A DNA stretch of 64,000 nt from Hyphomonadaceae bacterium (GCA_947474455.1 CANJIL010000001.1:186001-250000); one strand, 5' to 3'; positions 37,101 through 45,577 are shown, numbered from the stretch's first letter. The notes: a model not told the origin generated them from the sequence alone. Numbers and translations: made by a program.

Positions 37101-37699
37101 TCGGCCATGATGTCGGCCAGCTTGGCGAGGTTGTCGTCGGCGGCCTTCAGTTTCAGTTCGGCTTCGTGACGGCGCGCGGCGAGACCGCCGATGCCGGCCG
37201 CTTCCTCGAGAATACGCCGGCGGTTCTGCGGCTTGGCGCCGATCAGCTCACTAATCTGGCCCTGACGGACGAGGGCGGGCGAGTTTGCGCCTGTCGAAGC
37301 GTCGGCGAAGAGCAGCTGCACATCCTTGGCGCGCACAGTGCGGCCGTTGATACGATAGGACGAGCCAGCGCCGCGGCGGAGCATGCGGCGGATCTCGATC
37401 TTTTCTTCGTCATTGAATTCGGCCGGCGCAGAGCGCTCCGAGTTGTCGAGCAGGAGCGTGACTTCCGCCATCTCGCGGGCGGGACGCGCGTCGGCGCCGG
37501 AGAAGATGAGGTCGTCCATCTCGCCGCCACGCATGGCGCGCGCCGAGGTGGCGCCCATGGCCCAGCGCAGGGCTTCGAGCAGGTTGGACTTGCCGCAGCC
37601 ATTGGGGCCGACAATGCCGGTCAAACCCTCTTCGATCGGCACATCCACCGGATCGACGAAGGACTTGAAGCCCGCGATCTTGAGGCCGATCAGGTGCAC
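34199..37699 (-). CDS. smc: Chromosome segregation protein SMC
   Basis: SMC, 1166 aa, full length, the ATPase of the bacterial condensin complex with ScpA/ScpB. Walker A GPNGCGKSNLLEALRWAMG is at residues 31-49, with Q-loop and helical hairpin after it. Two long coiled coils (about 160-480 and 660-1000, Ala/Glu/Arg-rich) flank a hinge with APGLERAIAAALDDDLDAPV. The C-terminal ABC signature is LSLMSGGEQALTA and Walker B is CVLDEVDAPLDDANVDRF. Start MHLIGLKIAGFKSFVDPVDV is standard. Two DsbA-like lipoprotein genes lie upstream on the same strand. Confidence 0.97.
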   Translation of the reverse strand: MHLIGLKIAGFKSFVDPVDVPIEEGLTGIVGPNGCGKSNLLEALRWAMGATSARAMRGGEMDDLIFSGADARPAREMAEVTLLLDNSERSAPAEFNDEEKIEIRRMLRRGAGSSYRINGRTVRAKDVQLLFADASTGANSPALVRQGQISELIGAKPQNRRRILEEAAGIGGLAARRHEAELKLKAADDNLAKLADIMAEVERQATSLKRQASKARKYRMLSDEIAALEARLGAARWRGAVIETIDARKAFEQARIDEQKTVFTVTRATTAELEARDSIEPLRAAEAKVAGHLGVIKLQLARLEAERDSARDLVTRLEHDITRLLEATTRETVQRDDAATRADRAAQALAALPPDDPKAQAARETELAAAVDTAMNNLQTFEQEADQRRTALARAEAEAAAAQAAVKREDERHARLVSELGRTEKELASIGDPAKLTAALEAARVRHADAEKKAQAAQSALNTALRAVDDARALEARLTPPLLAAERKVGELESELKGLDRLLRQPAATTAPPVMDGIRAPGLERAIAAALDDDLDAPVDTQSPVHWSGRHGDIAACLPEGATPLRKLVEAPTELHARLTQCGLVERADGFALLTQLIPGQSLVSREGDLWRWDGFVRTADAPLTSAEKLEQRARRAALVPEISTARLARDLAAEDRAKASKQLTDAEVTLIAARRNVPELTRAASQMHETSIRAEQDVERLSLRAASVRETVQRLAAERDAAAKSVAAAKAASAAAPSDGDREILAKLGANVRTARDSERSAAAELDRFLRETERAAAQRAALTRDREEWLARSGEASTRRDAIARELTDVRTAFDQAKDQPAALQTRLDDLAAGLEAAERTRRAAADTLAEAEAVLREADLGARAARDSAGSARETLVRTESRLEAAIRREVEIAEQVRAAFDQDLEELEARVQAVLAAARAARAEHGDADAPQEEGVADAHALDTRLAQLRRARDQLGAVNMEADEQLTEISKRMGFQTEERDDLVAAIAKLREGIDALNMDGRQRLLDAFQKVNSHFGSLFTALFGGGHAELRLTESEDPLDAGLEIYASPPGKRLGQLSLMSGGEQALTATALIFAVFLSRPAPICVLDEVDAPLDDANVDRFCRLLEEMRTRTHTRFIIITHNAVTMSRMDRLFGVTMQERGVSKLVTVDLQAAERLAAA

Positions 37700-37825
37700 G
37701 CGTGGTTCCGTTACGCCCTGAAAACTGGGGCTTTCGTGGCTCTAGGGGTGGCGGGCGGCGGGGTCAATGGCTGTCGCCGGTGGGGCGATGGCTCCTTCAG
37801 CTTCGAACAATCAACTAACCCGCAC

Positions 37826-37841
37826 CCCGACTTTCGTCGGG
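37826..37841 (-). terminator. Hairpin after DsbA-like lipoprotein genes
   Basis: CCCGAC (37826-37831) pairs with GTCGGG (37836-37841) around a 4-nt loop, 21 nt after the stop at 37863. The minus-strand continuation lacks a good U-tract. It lies between the DsbA-like pair and smc and might reduce read-through into smc. Confidence 0.4.
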
Positions 37842-37862
37842 AAGAGCGGGACTCGAAGTTGG

Positions 37863-38510
37863 CTATTGTGGCAAGGCAACACCGGCCTTTGCCAGTTGGG
37901 CGTCGATGGCGGCGGACAGGTCTTCCAGTGTCTGGTCGACGTCCTTGCCGGCGATCACGAAAGTCGGCGTGGAGGTGACGAAGGCAGGGGCCCCTTTCAG
38001 GAACGCGCGGAGGGTGGCGTCGATCGACTTGTCGTCAATGCACGTGCCAACCTGATCGGCGTTGAGGCCATGGCGGGCGCCTAGGTCGCGCAGGTTCTTC
38101 TGCAGGCGCCAGGGATTGCCGCCGGATTCGATGATCTCGTTCTGGTGGTCGAAAAGATCGTCAATGACAGCGAAGAACTTGTCCTCGCCGGCGCAGCGCG
38201 CGATCGCCGCGCCGGCCATCGAGATCGGAGCGGGCGGCGTCGGCAGTACGACCCAGGCGAGCCTTGCTTTGCCTGTGTCGATGTATTTCGCCTTGAACTC
38301 GGGGAAGACCTGTTCATGGAAGGCGCGGCAGTGGCCGCAGGTCGTGGAGGCGTATTCCGTGACGAGCACCGGCGCGTTGGGATTTCCCATCACCGGCTGG
38401 CCGAGGAAGGGCGAGATCGGCACTGTGGCGAAGGGCTCGGGCTCGCGCGGCTCCTCGCACGCGGCGAGCATCAACGCGGCGGCGGCGAAGGCCAGGCGGG
38501 TGCGGTCCAT
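37863..38510 (-). CDS. DsbA-family lipoprotein (smc-proximal)
   Basis: 215 aa, lipobox signal MDRTRLAFAAAALMLAAC (Cys18). Thioredoxin fold with active site CGHC (Cys58/Cys61) in TEYASTTCGHCRAFHEQ, preceded by GNPNAPVLV. The helical insertion has KFFAVIDDLFDHQNEII, and the cis-Pro loop is STPTFVIAG near residue 185. The CGHC dipeptide is like protein disulfide isomerase, usually an oxidising or isomerising type. It is encoded 8 bp after a second family member (38519-39271), in tandem with it. Confidence 0.9.
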   Translation of the reverse strand: MDRTRLAFAAAALMLAACEEPREPEPFATVPISPFLGQPVMGNPNAPVLVTEYASTTCGHCRAFHEQVFPEFKAKYIDTGKARLAWVVLPTPPAPISMAGAAIARCAGEDKFFAVIDDLFDHQNEIIESGGNPWRLQKNLRDLGARHGLNADQVGTCIDDKSIDATLRAFLKGAPAFVTSTPTFVIAGKDVDQTLEDLSAAIDAQLAKAGVALPQ

Positions 38511-38518
38511 CTGTTGCG

Positions 38519-39271
38519 CTACGATGGCGGAGTTGCGGGAGGCGTTACGCCGGGCGTCGCAGCGGACGATGGCGTCGGCGTCGACGTCGGCGTGGGCGTC
38601 GTGGCGCCGGCGGGCGCGGGATTGCCGAGCTTCTTCTCGATCGCCGCGACGACTTCTTCCCAGGTCGGGTTGCTCACGACTTCATCGTTGATGAAGATGG
38701 TCGGGGTAGAGTTCACGCCCTTCGCATTGCCGTCGGCCTGAGACTTCAGGATCGAGGCCTTCAGGTCGGGCTGGTGGTCGATGCAGGTGAGGATCTGGTC
38801 CTGCGTCAGCCCGAATTTCTGGCCGATCTGGTTCAGCACCGGCAGCGCCGCTCCGGTCTGGGCGGCTGTGAGCAGGTCGTACTGGCGCGTAAAGAATTCA
38901 TCGACCATGTCGACGTATTTCGCCTCGCCACCGCAACGCGCGACCGACGCAAAGAGGACGCCTATCCCGGCGCCATCGATCGGGAAGTCCCGATAGATCA
39001 GCTTGACCTTGCCGGTGTCGAGATACTGCGCTTTCAGCTTGGGCAGCTCCCACTTCCAGAAATCGCGGCAATGGGTGCAGGTGAGGGCCGCGTATTCGAT
39101 CATGGTGACCGGCGCGTTCGGATCGCCGATCGGAACGTCGCCAAGAACTGGCGTAACGGCGACGGGCGTAAAGGCGCCGGCCTGCGGCTTCTGCTCGGAG
39201 CAGGCGGCCGCGAGCGCGAGCGTCGCGGCGAAGGCCAGCGTGAGCAGGCGGCGGATGGCTTGGGCGGACAT
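38519..39271 (-). CDS. DsbA-family lipoprotein (DciA-proximal)
   Basis: 250 aa, lipobox signal RRLLTLAFAATLALAAAC (Cys24). Thioredoxin fold with active site CTHC (Cys65/Cys68) in YAALTCTHCRDFWK; insertion KYVDMVDEFFTRQYDLL and cis-Pro loop NSTPTIFINDEVV. The last 35 residues are Thr/Pro/Ser/Ala-rich (TPTPTSTPTPSSAAT), a flexible tail. It probably forms an operon with DciA (72 bp upstream) and the paralogue downstream. Paralogues with different active-site dipeptides (PG, GH, TH) suggest divided redox roles. Confidence 0.9.
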   Translation of the reverse strand: MSAQAIRRLLTLAFAATLALAAACSEQKPQAGAFTPVAVTPVLGDVPIGDPNAPVTMIEYAALTCTHCRDFWKWELPKLKAQYLDTGKVKLIYRDFPIDGAGIGVLFASVARCGGEAKYVDMVDEFFTRQYDLLTAAQTGAALPVLNQIGQKFGLTQDQILTCIDHQPDLKASILKSQADGNAKGVNSTPTIFINDEVVSNPTWEEVVAAIEKKLGNPAPAGATTPTPTSTPTPSSAATPGVTPPATPPS

Positions 39272-39343
39272 GGGCGTTCCCTCGTTATCTCAGCCGGTTT
39301 TGACCAAAGCGGGGCGGCTGGTCAACGTGGCGGCCAGAAGCAG

Positions 39344-39874
39344 CTAGCCCTTGCGCAGCCCCGTAAGCACGGCTTCACCAAGCTGGGCGAGGGCGCTGCG
39401 GATGGCCCGGTTCTGGACCGGGGCGAGGCGTTTCAGCAGCGCTTCGCGCTGTTCGGACGTCAGCGGGCGGGGGATGATCAGGGCAAGCTGCTTGGGCGCG
39501 GCGGTTTGGACGAGCTTAATCGAGGTGATCTTAGAGCCGGATGCGAGGTTGACCCTCTCCAGGATGTGATCCCTGGCGTGCTGGATGATCGGGGCCGCGG
39601 CGGAGGGAACGCGCAAGTGAAGCACGCCGCCGTCCTTGCCGCGGGAGACCCGGACGGGCTGGGCAATGGCCGCGATCCGCAGGCCGACGATCTCGTTCCA
39701 GCGGGACTGCAGGGTTTCGGGCGCCGGGCCGGCCTCCTTGAGGAGTGGGCGGAGGGCGCGGGCGAGAGCGACGCCCATCGGCTTGGCGGGGCGGTAGACT
39801 GGAATGGCATGGGTCTGCGCCAGCCGAGCCTCAGCCTCGCGCTCCTTTTCCCACTTGTTCCAGTCGGTGGTCAT
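39344..39874 (-). CDS. DciA-like DUF721 protein
   Basis: 176 aa from the ATG at 39874 (MTTDWNKWEKEREAEARLA). The DUF721 core follows: LARALRPLLKEAGPAPETLQ and RWNEIVGLRIAAIAQPVRVS, then LHLRVPSAAAPIIQHARDHI and INLASGSK-like GSKITSIKLVQ. DciA proteins load or position the replicative helicase DnaB in bacteria that lack DnaC. An in-frame ATG 18 nt earlier (39892) is possible. Divergent from mutY with about 63 bp between starts. The longer upstream frame overlaps the intergenic region and was trimmed. Confidence 0.85.
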   Translation of the reverse strand: MTTDWNKWEKEREAEARLAQTHAIPVYRPAKPMGVALARALRPLLKEAGPAPETLQSRWNEIVGLRIAAIAQPVRVSRGKDGGVLHLRVPSAAAPIIQHARDHILERVNLASGSKITSIKLVQTAAPKQLALIIPRPLTSEQREALLKRLAPVQNRAIRSALAQLGEAVLTGLRKG

Positions 39875-39937
39875 GACCCTTCTTGCCAGCATTCGGGTTT
39901 CGTCGGAATGGCCACGGGCAGATAGTCTTCGGGTCAC

Positions 39938-41038
39938 ATGACCGCTCACAACCTCAGAAAGATGCTCACCGCAGTGGATCGCTGGTACCGGCGGCACGCG
40001 CGAGTGCTACCGTGGCGGGTTGGGCCGGAGGCGCGGGATCAGGGTGTGAAGCCGGACCCCTATCTGGTGTGGCTGTCCGAGGTGATGCTGCAGCAAACGA
40101 CAATTCCTCATGCTGCGCCCTACTTCGAGGCGTTCCGGAAGCGCTGGCCGAACGTGAAGAAGCTGGCCGCTGCTTCGTGGGAAGATGTGTCGGCGGCGTG
40201 GGCTGGGCTGGGTTATTACAGCCGTGCGCGCAACCTGTATGCCTGTGCACAAGTGCTTGCGCAGCGGCGCGGTTTTCCACAGGACACGAAGGGGTTGCGG
40301 GAGCTTCCTGGTGTTGGACCTTACACGGCGGCAGCCATAGCCTCGATTGCGTTCGATGAGCGGATCGCACCGGTCGATGGGAATATTGAGCGGGTTGTGT
40401 CGCGACTGTGGGCGATCGGATCAGACGGGACGGAAAAGGGCTGGCGTGCGGCCAAGGTCGAGATTGGCGAGCGAGCACAGGCGCTGGCTGACGCGCTGCC
40501 GGCGGATCGCCGTGCGGGAGATTTGGCGCAGGCGTTGATGGATCTGGGCGCGACCCTCTGCACGCTGCGCAAGCCGAACTGTCCCATCTGTCCGCTTAAT
40601 CCGATGTGCGCGGCGCGGGCCGAGGGCGAACCAGAGCACTATCCGGCGAAAGCCGAGAAGAAGGCCGTACCGACGCGGCTTGGGTCAGCGTACGTACTGG
40701 TGCGGGGCGAGGAGGTGCTGCTGGTGCGTCGCCCGCCGAGCGGATTGCTCGGTGGGATGATGATGCCTCCCGGAAGTGTGTGGAGTGAAGAAAAGCTGTT
40801 TGATCCGCTTGAGGGCGCGCCGGGGAAATTTGCGTGGGAGCATGTCGGCGAAGTGCGGCACGTGTTCACGCACTTCGCTCTGAAACTGGACGTCTGGCGT
40901 GCGCAGGCGCCGGCGCGGGCGAAGGCGGCGGGCGAGTGGATGAAAGCGAAAGATGCGCTGGCGGCCTTGCCGACCGTAGGGCGCAAAGTGGTGGCGCTGG
41001 CGGTCGGCGGCGGCAACCGGCGTGACTCGGCGTCCTGA
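39938..41038 (+). CDS. mutY: A/G-specific adenine glycosylase MutY
   Basis: 366 aa. MutY removes adenine mispaired with 8-oxoguanine. N-terminal helix-hairpin-helix glycosylase domain: SEVMLQQTTIPHAAPYFEAF, ELPGVGPYTAAAIASIAF and the catalytic Asp in VDGNIERVVSRLWAIG. The 4Fe-4S cluster is CTLRKPNCPICPLNPMC (C-X6-C-X2-C-X5-C). The C-terminal NUDIX-like 8-oxoG recognition domain includes LVRRPPSGLLGGMMMPPGS and VRHVFTHFALKLDVW. The gene faces away from DciA. Confidence 0.96.
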   Translation: MTAHNLRKMLTAVDRWYRRHARVLPWRVGPEARDQGVKPDPYLVWLSEVMLQQTTIPHAAPYFEAFRKRWPNVKKLAAASWEDVSAAWAGLGYYSRARNLYACAQVLAQRRGFPQDTKGLRELPGVGPYTAAAIASIAFDERIAPVDGNIERVVSRLWAIGSDGTEKGWRAAKVEIGERAQALADALPADRRAGDLAQALMDLGATLCTLRKPNCPICPLNPMCAARAEGEPEHYPAKAEKKAVPTRLGSAYVLVRGEEVLLVRRPPSGLLGGMMMPPGSVWSEEKLFDPLEGAPGKFAWEHVGEVRHVFTHFALKLDVWRAQAPARAKAAGEWMKAKDALAALPTVGRKVVALAVGGGNRRDSAS

Positions 41039-41459
41039 GCGGAGCATCCTGTGCTCTGGCAGGGAGGCGATCATACTTGATCACATCGGACTGAAAGTGG
41101 CTGACATTGAACGCGCGCGGGCATTCTACGATCAGGCGCTGAAGCCGCTCGGCGTCAGCGTCCTTATGGACATGTCGGCCGCGGTGACGGGATCGACGCC
41201 ATTTCTGGGATACGGTGAAGGCCGCAAGCCCTGCTTCTGGGTCAGCCAGGGGGCGCAAGCGACCGAGTTTCTGCATGTTGCCTTCGTTGCGGACAGCTGC
41301 GCGCAGGTGAACGCTTTCTATCTTGCAGCGATGGCGGCGGGCGGGCGCGACAATGGCCCGCCCGGGCCAAGGCCGCACTACCACGCAAGCTACTACGGCG
41401 CATTCGTACTCGACCCGGACGGGCACAATATTGAGGCCGTCTGTCACAAGCCTGAATAG
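41022..41459 (+). CDS. VOC-family (glyoxalase-like) protein
   Basis: Up to 145 aa from a GTG at 41022 that overlaps the mutY end by 17 bp. The domain begins IILDHIGLKVADIERARAFYDQA, the first VOC beta-alpha-beta module, and ends with YYGAFVLDPDGHNIEAVCHKPE, where His and Glu provide metal ligands. There is no ATG near the domain start; a CTG at 41049 follows GGAG closely and is another candidate. The family includes glyoxalase-like and dioxygenase-like enzymes; activity not assignable. Start is uncertain, the domain itself is clear. Confidence 0.8.
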   Translation: MTRRPERSILCSGREAIILDHIGLKVADIERARAFYDQALKPLGVSVLMDMSAAVTGSTPFLGYGEGRKPCFWVSQGAQATEFLHVAFVADSCAQVNAFYLAAMAAGGRDNGPPGPRPHYHASYYGAFVLDPDGHNIEAVCHKPE

Positions 41460-41489
41460 AATTCGGCTAACGGCCCAAACGATAGCAGC

Positions 41490-43109
41490 TCAGCCGGAGA
41501 GTGCGGCGATGTAACGGGTACGGAGCACTTTCTTGTCGATCTTGCCTGTGGCAGTGAGCGGGACCGCGTCGAAGAAGACGACGTCCGGCTTCCACCATTT
41601 GACGATGCGCGACTCAAGGAAGGCGTAGACATCGGCCTCGCTTACCGACGCGCCATCGTGGCGTTCGATGACAAGGATGGGGCGCTCTTCCCATTTCGGA
41701 TGCGGCACGCCGACCACGGCTGCAATCTTCACTCCGGGGCACGCGACCGCAACGTTCTCGAGATCGATGGACGAGATCCATTCGCCGCCGGACTTGATGA
41801 CGTCCTTCTTGCGGTCGGTGATTCGCATGAAGCCATGGGTGTCGATGGTGGCGATGTCGCCGGTGTCGAACCAGCCGTCTTGATCGGCCGCGTCTTCGTC
41901 CATCCGGAAATAGCGCTGCACGGTCCACGGGCCGCGAACGAGAAGCGCGCCTGACGCTTCGCCATCCCAAGGTAGGTCGGCGCCGTCATCGTCGACGATC
42001 TTGAGTTCGATGCCGAACTGCAGGCGGCCCTGGCGCGTCCAGATCGCCTCGTTTGTCGCCTCTTCACCCAACGCTGCGAGCTCGGGCGTGGGGGTAGCGA
42101 CGACCCCAAGCGGACAGGTTTCCGTCATGCCCCAGATCTGCAGGACGGTGACGCCGAATTTCTTCTGGAACGTCTCGGCCATCGCGCGCGGCACGGCCGA
42201 GCCGCCGATGACGAGGCGTTGCAGCGTGGCTGGCGTCTGGCCGGTTTTTTCAAGCTGGGCGAGATACATTGTCCAGATTGTGGGGACGCCGCCGGAGAAG
42301 GTGACGCCCTCGTTGACGATGAGTTCCTGCAAGCTCGCGCCATCCATCTTGTCACACGGCATGACGAGCTTGCAGCCGTTGATGGGGGCGGTGAACGGAA
42401 GCCCCCACGCAGTGGCGTGGAACAGGGACGAGCAGGGCATTACAACATCGAATGCGGTAAAGCCGAATGCGCCGGCCAGTCCCGCTGCCATTGCGTGAAG
42501 CACGACGGCGCGGTGTGAATAGAGGACGCCTTTCGGGTCGCCCGTGGTGCCTGACGTGTAGCAGAGGAATGCGCCGGCGTTCTCGTCGGTTCTTGTCCAG
42601 GCGATCTCCGGGCTTTCAGCGACGAGAAGGGATTCATAACCGCGCGCGTTCACTATTCCGGGCGTGTGGCGTTGCTCATCGGACAGCATGATGAAGGCGC
42701 GAATGCCCGGAAGCTGCGGCGCAAGACGCTCGACCAGAGGCAGGAAGTTGCGGTCGAACAGCAGAATGCCGCTTTCGGCGTGGTTGAGCGTGTAGGCGAT
42801 CTGCTCGTCGAACAGGCGCGGGTTCACCGTGTGCAGGACGCCGCCTATGCCGGGGACGGCGTAGAACAGTTCGAGATGCCGGTGGGTGTTCCACGCCAGC
42901 GTGGCGACGCGATCGCCCGGCTTTACACCCAGACGTTTCAGGGCGTTTGCGGCTTGCGCGGAGCGGCGCAGGCAGCCAGCGTAGTCGTAGCGCCAGATCG
43001 GTTCATCAACGAGGCGGGAGACGATCTCACGCCGTGCGTGGGCGGAGGCTGCGAACTTTAGGATATCGATAATCTGCAGCGGCGGCGTCTGCATCAGGCC
43101 GGTGCTCAT
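41490..43109 (-). CDS. Fatty-acid-CoA ligase (AMP-binding)
   Basis: 539-aa adenylate-forming enzyme. AMP-binding motif [18 protein letters not shown] is near residue 195, IWGMTETCP is A5, [20 protein letters not shown] is A7, and [16 protein letters not shown] is A8. The catalytic Lys is in [13 protein letters not shown] near the C-terminus. These features fit medium/long-chain fatty acyl-CoA synthetases of the AlkK/FadD type. No signal peptide, so cytoplasmic. It converges with the VOC gene, 30 bp apart. Confidence 0.93.
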   Translation of the reverse strand: MSTGLMQTPPLQIIDILKFAASAHARREIVSRLVDEPIWRYDYAGCLRRSAQAANALKRLGVKPGDRVATLAWNTHRHLELFYAVPGIGGVLHTVNPRLFDEQIAYTLNHAESGILLFDRNFLPLVERLAPQLPGIRAFIMLSDEQRHTPGIVNARGYESLLVAESPEIAWTRTDENAGAFLCYTSGTTGDPKGVLYSHRAVVLHAMAAGLAGAFGFTAFDVVMPCSSLFHATAWGLPFTAPINGCKLVMPCDKMDGASLQELIVNEGVTFSGGVPTIWTMYLAQLEKTGQTPATLQRLVIGGSAVPRAMAETFQKKFGVTVLQIWGMTETCPLGVVATPTPELAALGEEATNEAIWTRQGRLQFGIELKIVDDDGADLPWDGEASGALLVRGPWTVQRYFRMDEDAADQDGWFDTGDIATIDTHGFMRITDRKKDVIKSGGEWISSIDLENVAVACPGVKIAAVVGVPHPKWEERPILVIERHDGASVSEADVYAFLESRIVKWWKPDVVFFDAVPLTATGKIDKKVLRTRYIAALSG

Positions 43110-43214
43110 GGGCGCTCCTCGAATAGTCTCGCAGGCAGCTTAGCGCAGATTCAAGAGTTGTTCAGTCGTTGGTTTGCTGCGGCTGCACGCGCAGCGACCA
43201 GAGCCATTGGTGCA

Positions 43215-43247
43215 AGTGAGTTCGCCGCGCGTGTGAGTTCGCCGCGC
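43215..43247. repeat. Short tandem repeat, 2 x 17 bp
   Basis: The unit GTGAGTTCGCCGCGCG occurs at 43215-43230 and again at 43232-43247, a period of 17 bp, in the gap between the acyl-CoA ligase and cytochrome c genes. The repeat is not coding in an evident way and shows no flanking direct repeat or transposon end. Probably a slippage product. Confidence 0.7.
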
Positions 43248-43319
43248 GCGTTCGCGCTGACCCGAAGGGCGAACATCGAAACGGTCTGTCGTGCGCCCAA
43301 GTAAGGCGATGCCGGTTGC

Positions 43320-44069
43320 TTAGTGCGGAGCAGGCGCCGCTGGTGCAGGCGGCGGTGCGACCACAGGCGCGGCCGGGGCTGGAGCGCCGGGAGCCGGCGA
43401 GGTCTCGCCCGGAACAGCAGCGGGAGCAGCGCCATCGGCAGGAGCCGCGGGAGCGGGGCCATCAGCGGGCGGAGCCGCGCCGCCTGCGGCAGGAGCCGTC
43501 GCCGAAGCCGGAAGCGGGGCGGGCAGCGGCACGCTTTCGCTGCCGAGTGTGCGCAGGTACGCGATAAGGTTCGCGCGGTCCTGCTGGCCGGTGAGGCGGC
43601 TGTTGATGCCGGCGAAGTTCATCGCCGTGCCCGCCGCGAAGTCTTTCGGACGTTCGATGAAGTGATCGAGGTTCTCGTAGGTCCAGGCGCCCTCGTGCTC
43701 CGAGAGCGAGCCATTGCCTGTCGAATACTTGAACCCCTCGTGCGAGGCGATGTCGCGGCCAAGAACACCATAGAGGTTCGGGCCCTGCATGTTGGCGCCG
43801 CCCTGAGTGAAGGTATGGCACTGGAGGCACTTTTTGTGCTGCTCCTCGCCCTTCGCGACGTCGGCGTTGGAGATCAGTGTGAAGTAGTCGCGCACTTCCG
43901 GAGCAGTGGACTCGCCTGCGGCAACCGGCTCCGGCACGTCGACGAGATAGCCCGGCTTTTCATGATGCGCAGTGTGGAACAGGGCGTGTGAGGCCTCGTT
44001 CAGGCCGATCACCGCGAGACCGGTCCCGAGGATGCAGAAGGCGATCTTGTTGAAGCCCAGATCACTCAT
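43320..44069 (-). CDS. Membrane-anchored cytochrome c (CycM-like)
   Basis: 249 aa from the ATG at 44069. One N-terminal membrane anchor (KIAFCILGTGLAVIGL, about 8-23) and a class I cytochrome c domain with heme-binding CLQCH (Cys81, Cys84, His85) and the sixth ligand Met150 in GTAMNFAGI. FALGEEQHKK-type helix and the closing LIAYLRTLGSES complete the domain. It resembles CycM/cytochrome c552, which carries electrons from bc1 to cytochrome oxidase. The last 60 residues are an unusual Ala/Pro-rich tail (APAAPADGAAPAAV). A longer upstream frame was trimmed. Confidence 0.9.
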   Translation of the reverse strand: MSDLGFNKIAFCILGTGLAVIGLNEASHALFHTAHHEKPGYLVDVPEPVAAGESTAPEVRDYFTLISNADVAKGEEQHKKCLQCHTFTQGGANMQGPNLYGVLGRDIASHEGFKYSTGNGSLSEHEGAWTYENLDHFIERPKDFAAGTAMNFAGINSRLTGQQDRANLIAYLRTLGSESVPLPAPLPASATAPAAGGAAPPADGPAPAAPADGAAPAAVPGETSPAPGAPAPAAPVVAPPPAPAAPAPH

Positions 44070-44261
44070 GGTCTGACCGTGCTCCAGTCCCTGAAAAGCG
44101 GGGCCCCAAAAACGTCGACTCGCGCCCGCACGCGCCGCGCTTTCTGGCATTTTAGGGGTGGGGCGGCAACCGGTGGAAGCCCGACGAAATGACGCACAGC
44201 AAAACGGGCTAAACCCCTATTTCGGTTGCTCTCTTACGCGCGTTGGTAGCATAGAGGCCGC

Positions 44262-45113
44262 ATGGGCAAGATTGCTTTCCAAGGGGAGTTGGGCGCCAAC
44301 TCCCATATCGCCTGCCGCGAGGTCTATCCCGACCTCGAACCCTTGCCGTGCGCGACGTTCGAGGATGTTTTCGCGGCGGCTGCCAGTGGCGATGCCGAAC
44401 TGGCCATGATCCCTGTGGAAAACTCCATTGCCGGCCGGGTGGCGGATATCCACCACCTCCTGCCGACGTCGCCACTGCACATCGTCGCCGAGCATTTCAT
44501 GCCGATCCGCTTCCAGCTGATGGGCCTGAAAGGCGCGAAGCTGGAGAGCATCACGGGCGCCCACAGCCACATCATGGGGCTTGGCCAGTGTAGAAATTTC
44601 CTGCGGACGCGCGGAATCAAGGCGAAAACCGCAGCCGATACGGCCGGGGCCGCACGTGAAGTGGCGGAGGCCGGCGATCCCACTCAGGCGGCTATTGCGC
44701 CGCGGCTGGCTGCGGAAGTCTACGGCCTCGATATCCTTGCCGAGAACATCGAGGATGCGGCCCACAACACCACACGTTTCGTTATTATGACCCGCGATGC
44801 AGGCCTGCCCGAGAAGACGTCCGGCGTGACGTGGGTGACGGCCTTCGTCTTCCGCGTACGTAACGTGCCGGCCGCGCTCTACAAGGCAATGGGCGGGTTC
44901 GCGACCAACGGTGTGAACATGACCAAGCTGGAAAGCTATCAGCTCGGCGGGTCATTCAACGCGACGCAGTTCTATTCCGAGGTCGAGGGCCATCCCGACG
45001 ATCCGGCCGTGCAGCGGGCGCTCGAGGAGCTGGGGTTCTTCTCGACCCAAGTACGCCACCTCGGAGTTTTCCCAGCGCATCCCTATCGGTCGACGGCGGC
45101 CGGACGGGCGTAA
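44262..45113 (+). CDS. pheA: Prephenate dehydratase
   Basis: 283 aa, a stand-alone prephenate dehydratase without chorismate mutase. It turns prephenate into phenylpyruvate in phenylalanine synthesis. It begins MGKIAFQGELGANSHIACRE, then has AELAMIPVENSIAGRV, the key TRF motif in HNTTRFVIMTRD (near residue 172) and a C-terminal ACT domain for phenylalanine feedback (TWVTAFVFRVRNVPAALYK, then NMTKLESYQLGGSFNATQFY). The ACT motif is ESYQ where ESRP is usual, common in this lineage. The gene lies alone, with no upstream gene on its strand. Confidence 0.94.
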   Translation: MGKIAFQGELGANSHIACREVYPDLEPLPCATFEDVFAAAASGDAELAMIPVENSIAGRVADIHHLLPTSPLHIVAEHFMPIRFQLMGLKGAKLESITGAHSHIMGLGQCRNFLRTRGIKAKTAADTAGAAREVAEAGDPTQAAIAPRLAAEVYGLDILAENIEDAAHNTTRFVIMTRDAGLPEKTSGVTWVTAFVFRVRNVPAALYKAMGGFATNGVNMTKLESYQLGGSFNATQFYSEVEGHPDDPAVQRALEELGFFSTQVRHLGVFPAHPYRSTAAGRA

Positions 45114-45429
45114 GAGACCGTTTACCATGACAATCCTGCCACGGACGGATTCTGCCCTTTCAAGGTCACAATTGGGGAGCGGAAATCATGTCCGGGCGTT
45201 GTCCAGACGCACGCATATCCCGATTTTCAGCCATTGAATCGCGCGTTTTAGGGCATTCAAAGTACCCGGTTAGTATTCGTGCGGTCGACGGAAGAATTCG
45301 CCACGTTTCTGACATAAACGTTGAACCAAGCACAACTTTCTCTACTTGGTGTGGCGCCTACGCAACCTACTCGGGTTTAATCCTGAACTTGAGAGGAACT
45401 GGTTTGTCGCGCGTCTATTTAGGCTGCAT

Positions 45430-45449
45430 ACCACCCTACGCTGGGTGGT
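45430..45449 (+). promoter_or_regulatory. Leader hairpin upstream of outer-membrane protein
   Basis: ACCACCC (45430-45436) and GGGTGGT (45443-45449) pair perfectly (7 bp) around the 6-nt loop TACGCT. It is one of three stem-loops in the leader. It may be an attenuator, a small-RNA site or a stability element; no T-run follows, so it is not a typical terminator. Confidence 0.5.
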
Positions 45450-45559
45450 TAGTTGAGACGAGACGGAAGCCTCCTCGAGTTAGGGGGCAACGAAGCGGCT
45501 CAGAGCTGAAACCAGAGCGGGTATCACCGGTGGGATCACGTAACGCCGCCGGAACCCTG

Positions 45560-45577
45560 CTCCAGACACAACTGGAG
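45560..45577 (+). promoter_or_regulatory. Hairpin sequestering a Shine-Dalgarno
   Basis: CTCCAG (45560-45565) and CTGGAG (45572-45577) form a 6-bp stem with loop ACACAA. The right arm contains GGAG (45574-45577), which sits 8 nt before the ATG at 45586 and is the only good ribosome-binding site there. The ribosome site would be hidden when the hairpin forms, so translation may depend on temperature, a protein or a base-pairing RNA. Six base pairs give moderate stability. Confidence 0.55.

Noticed and set aside
43215-43247. Tandem repeats as a CRISPR-like array
   Set aside because: Only two units with a 1-nt gap and no spacers; no cas genes anywhere in the window.
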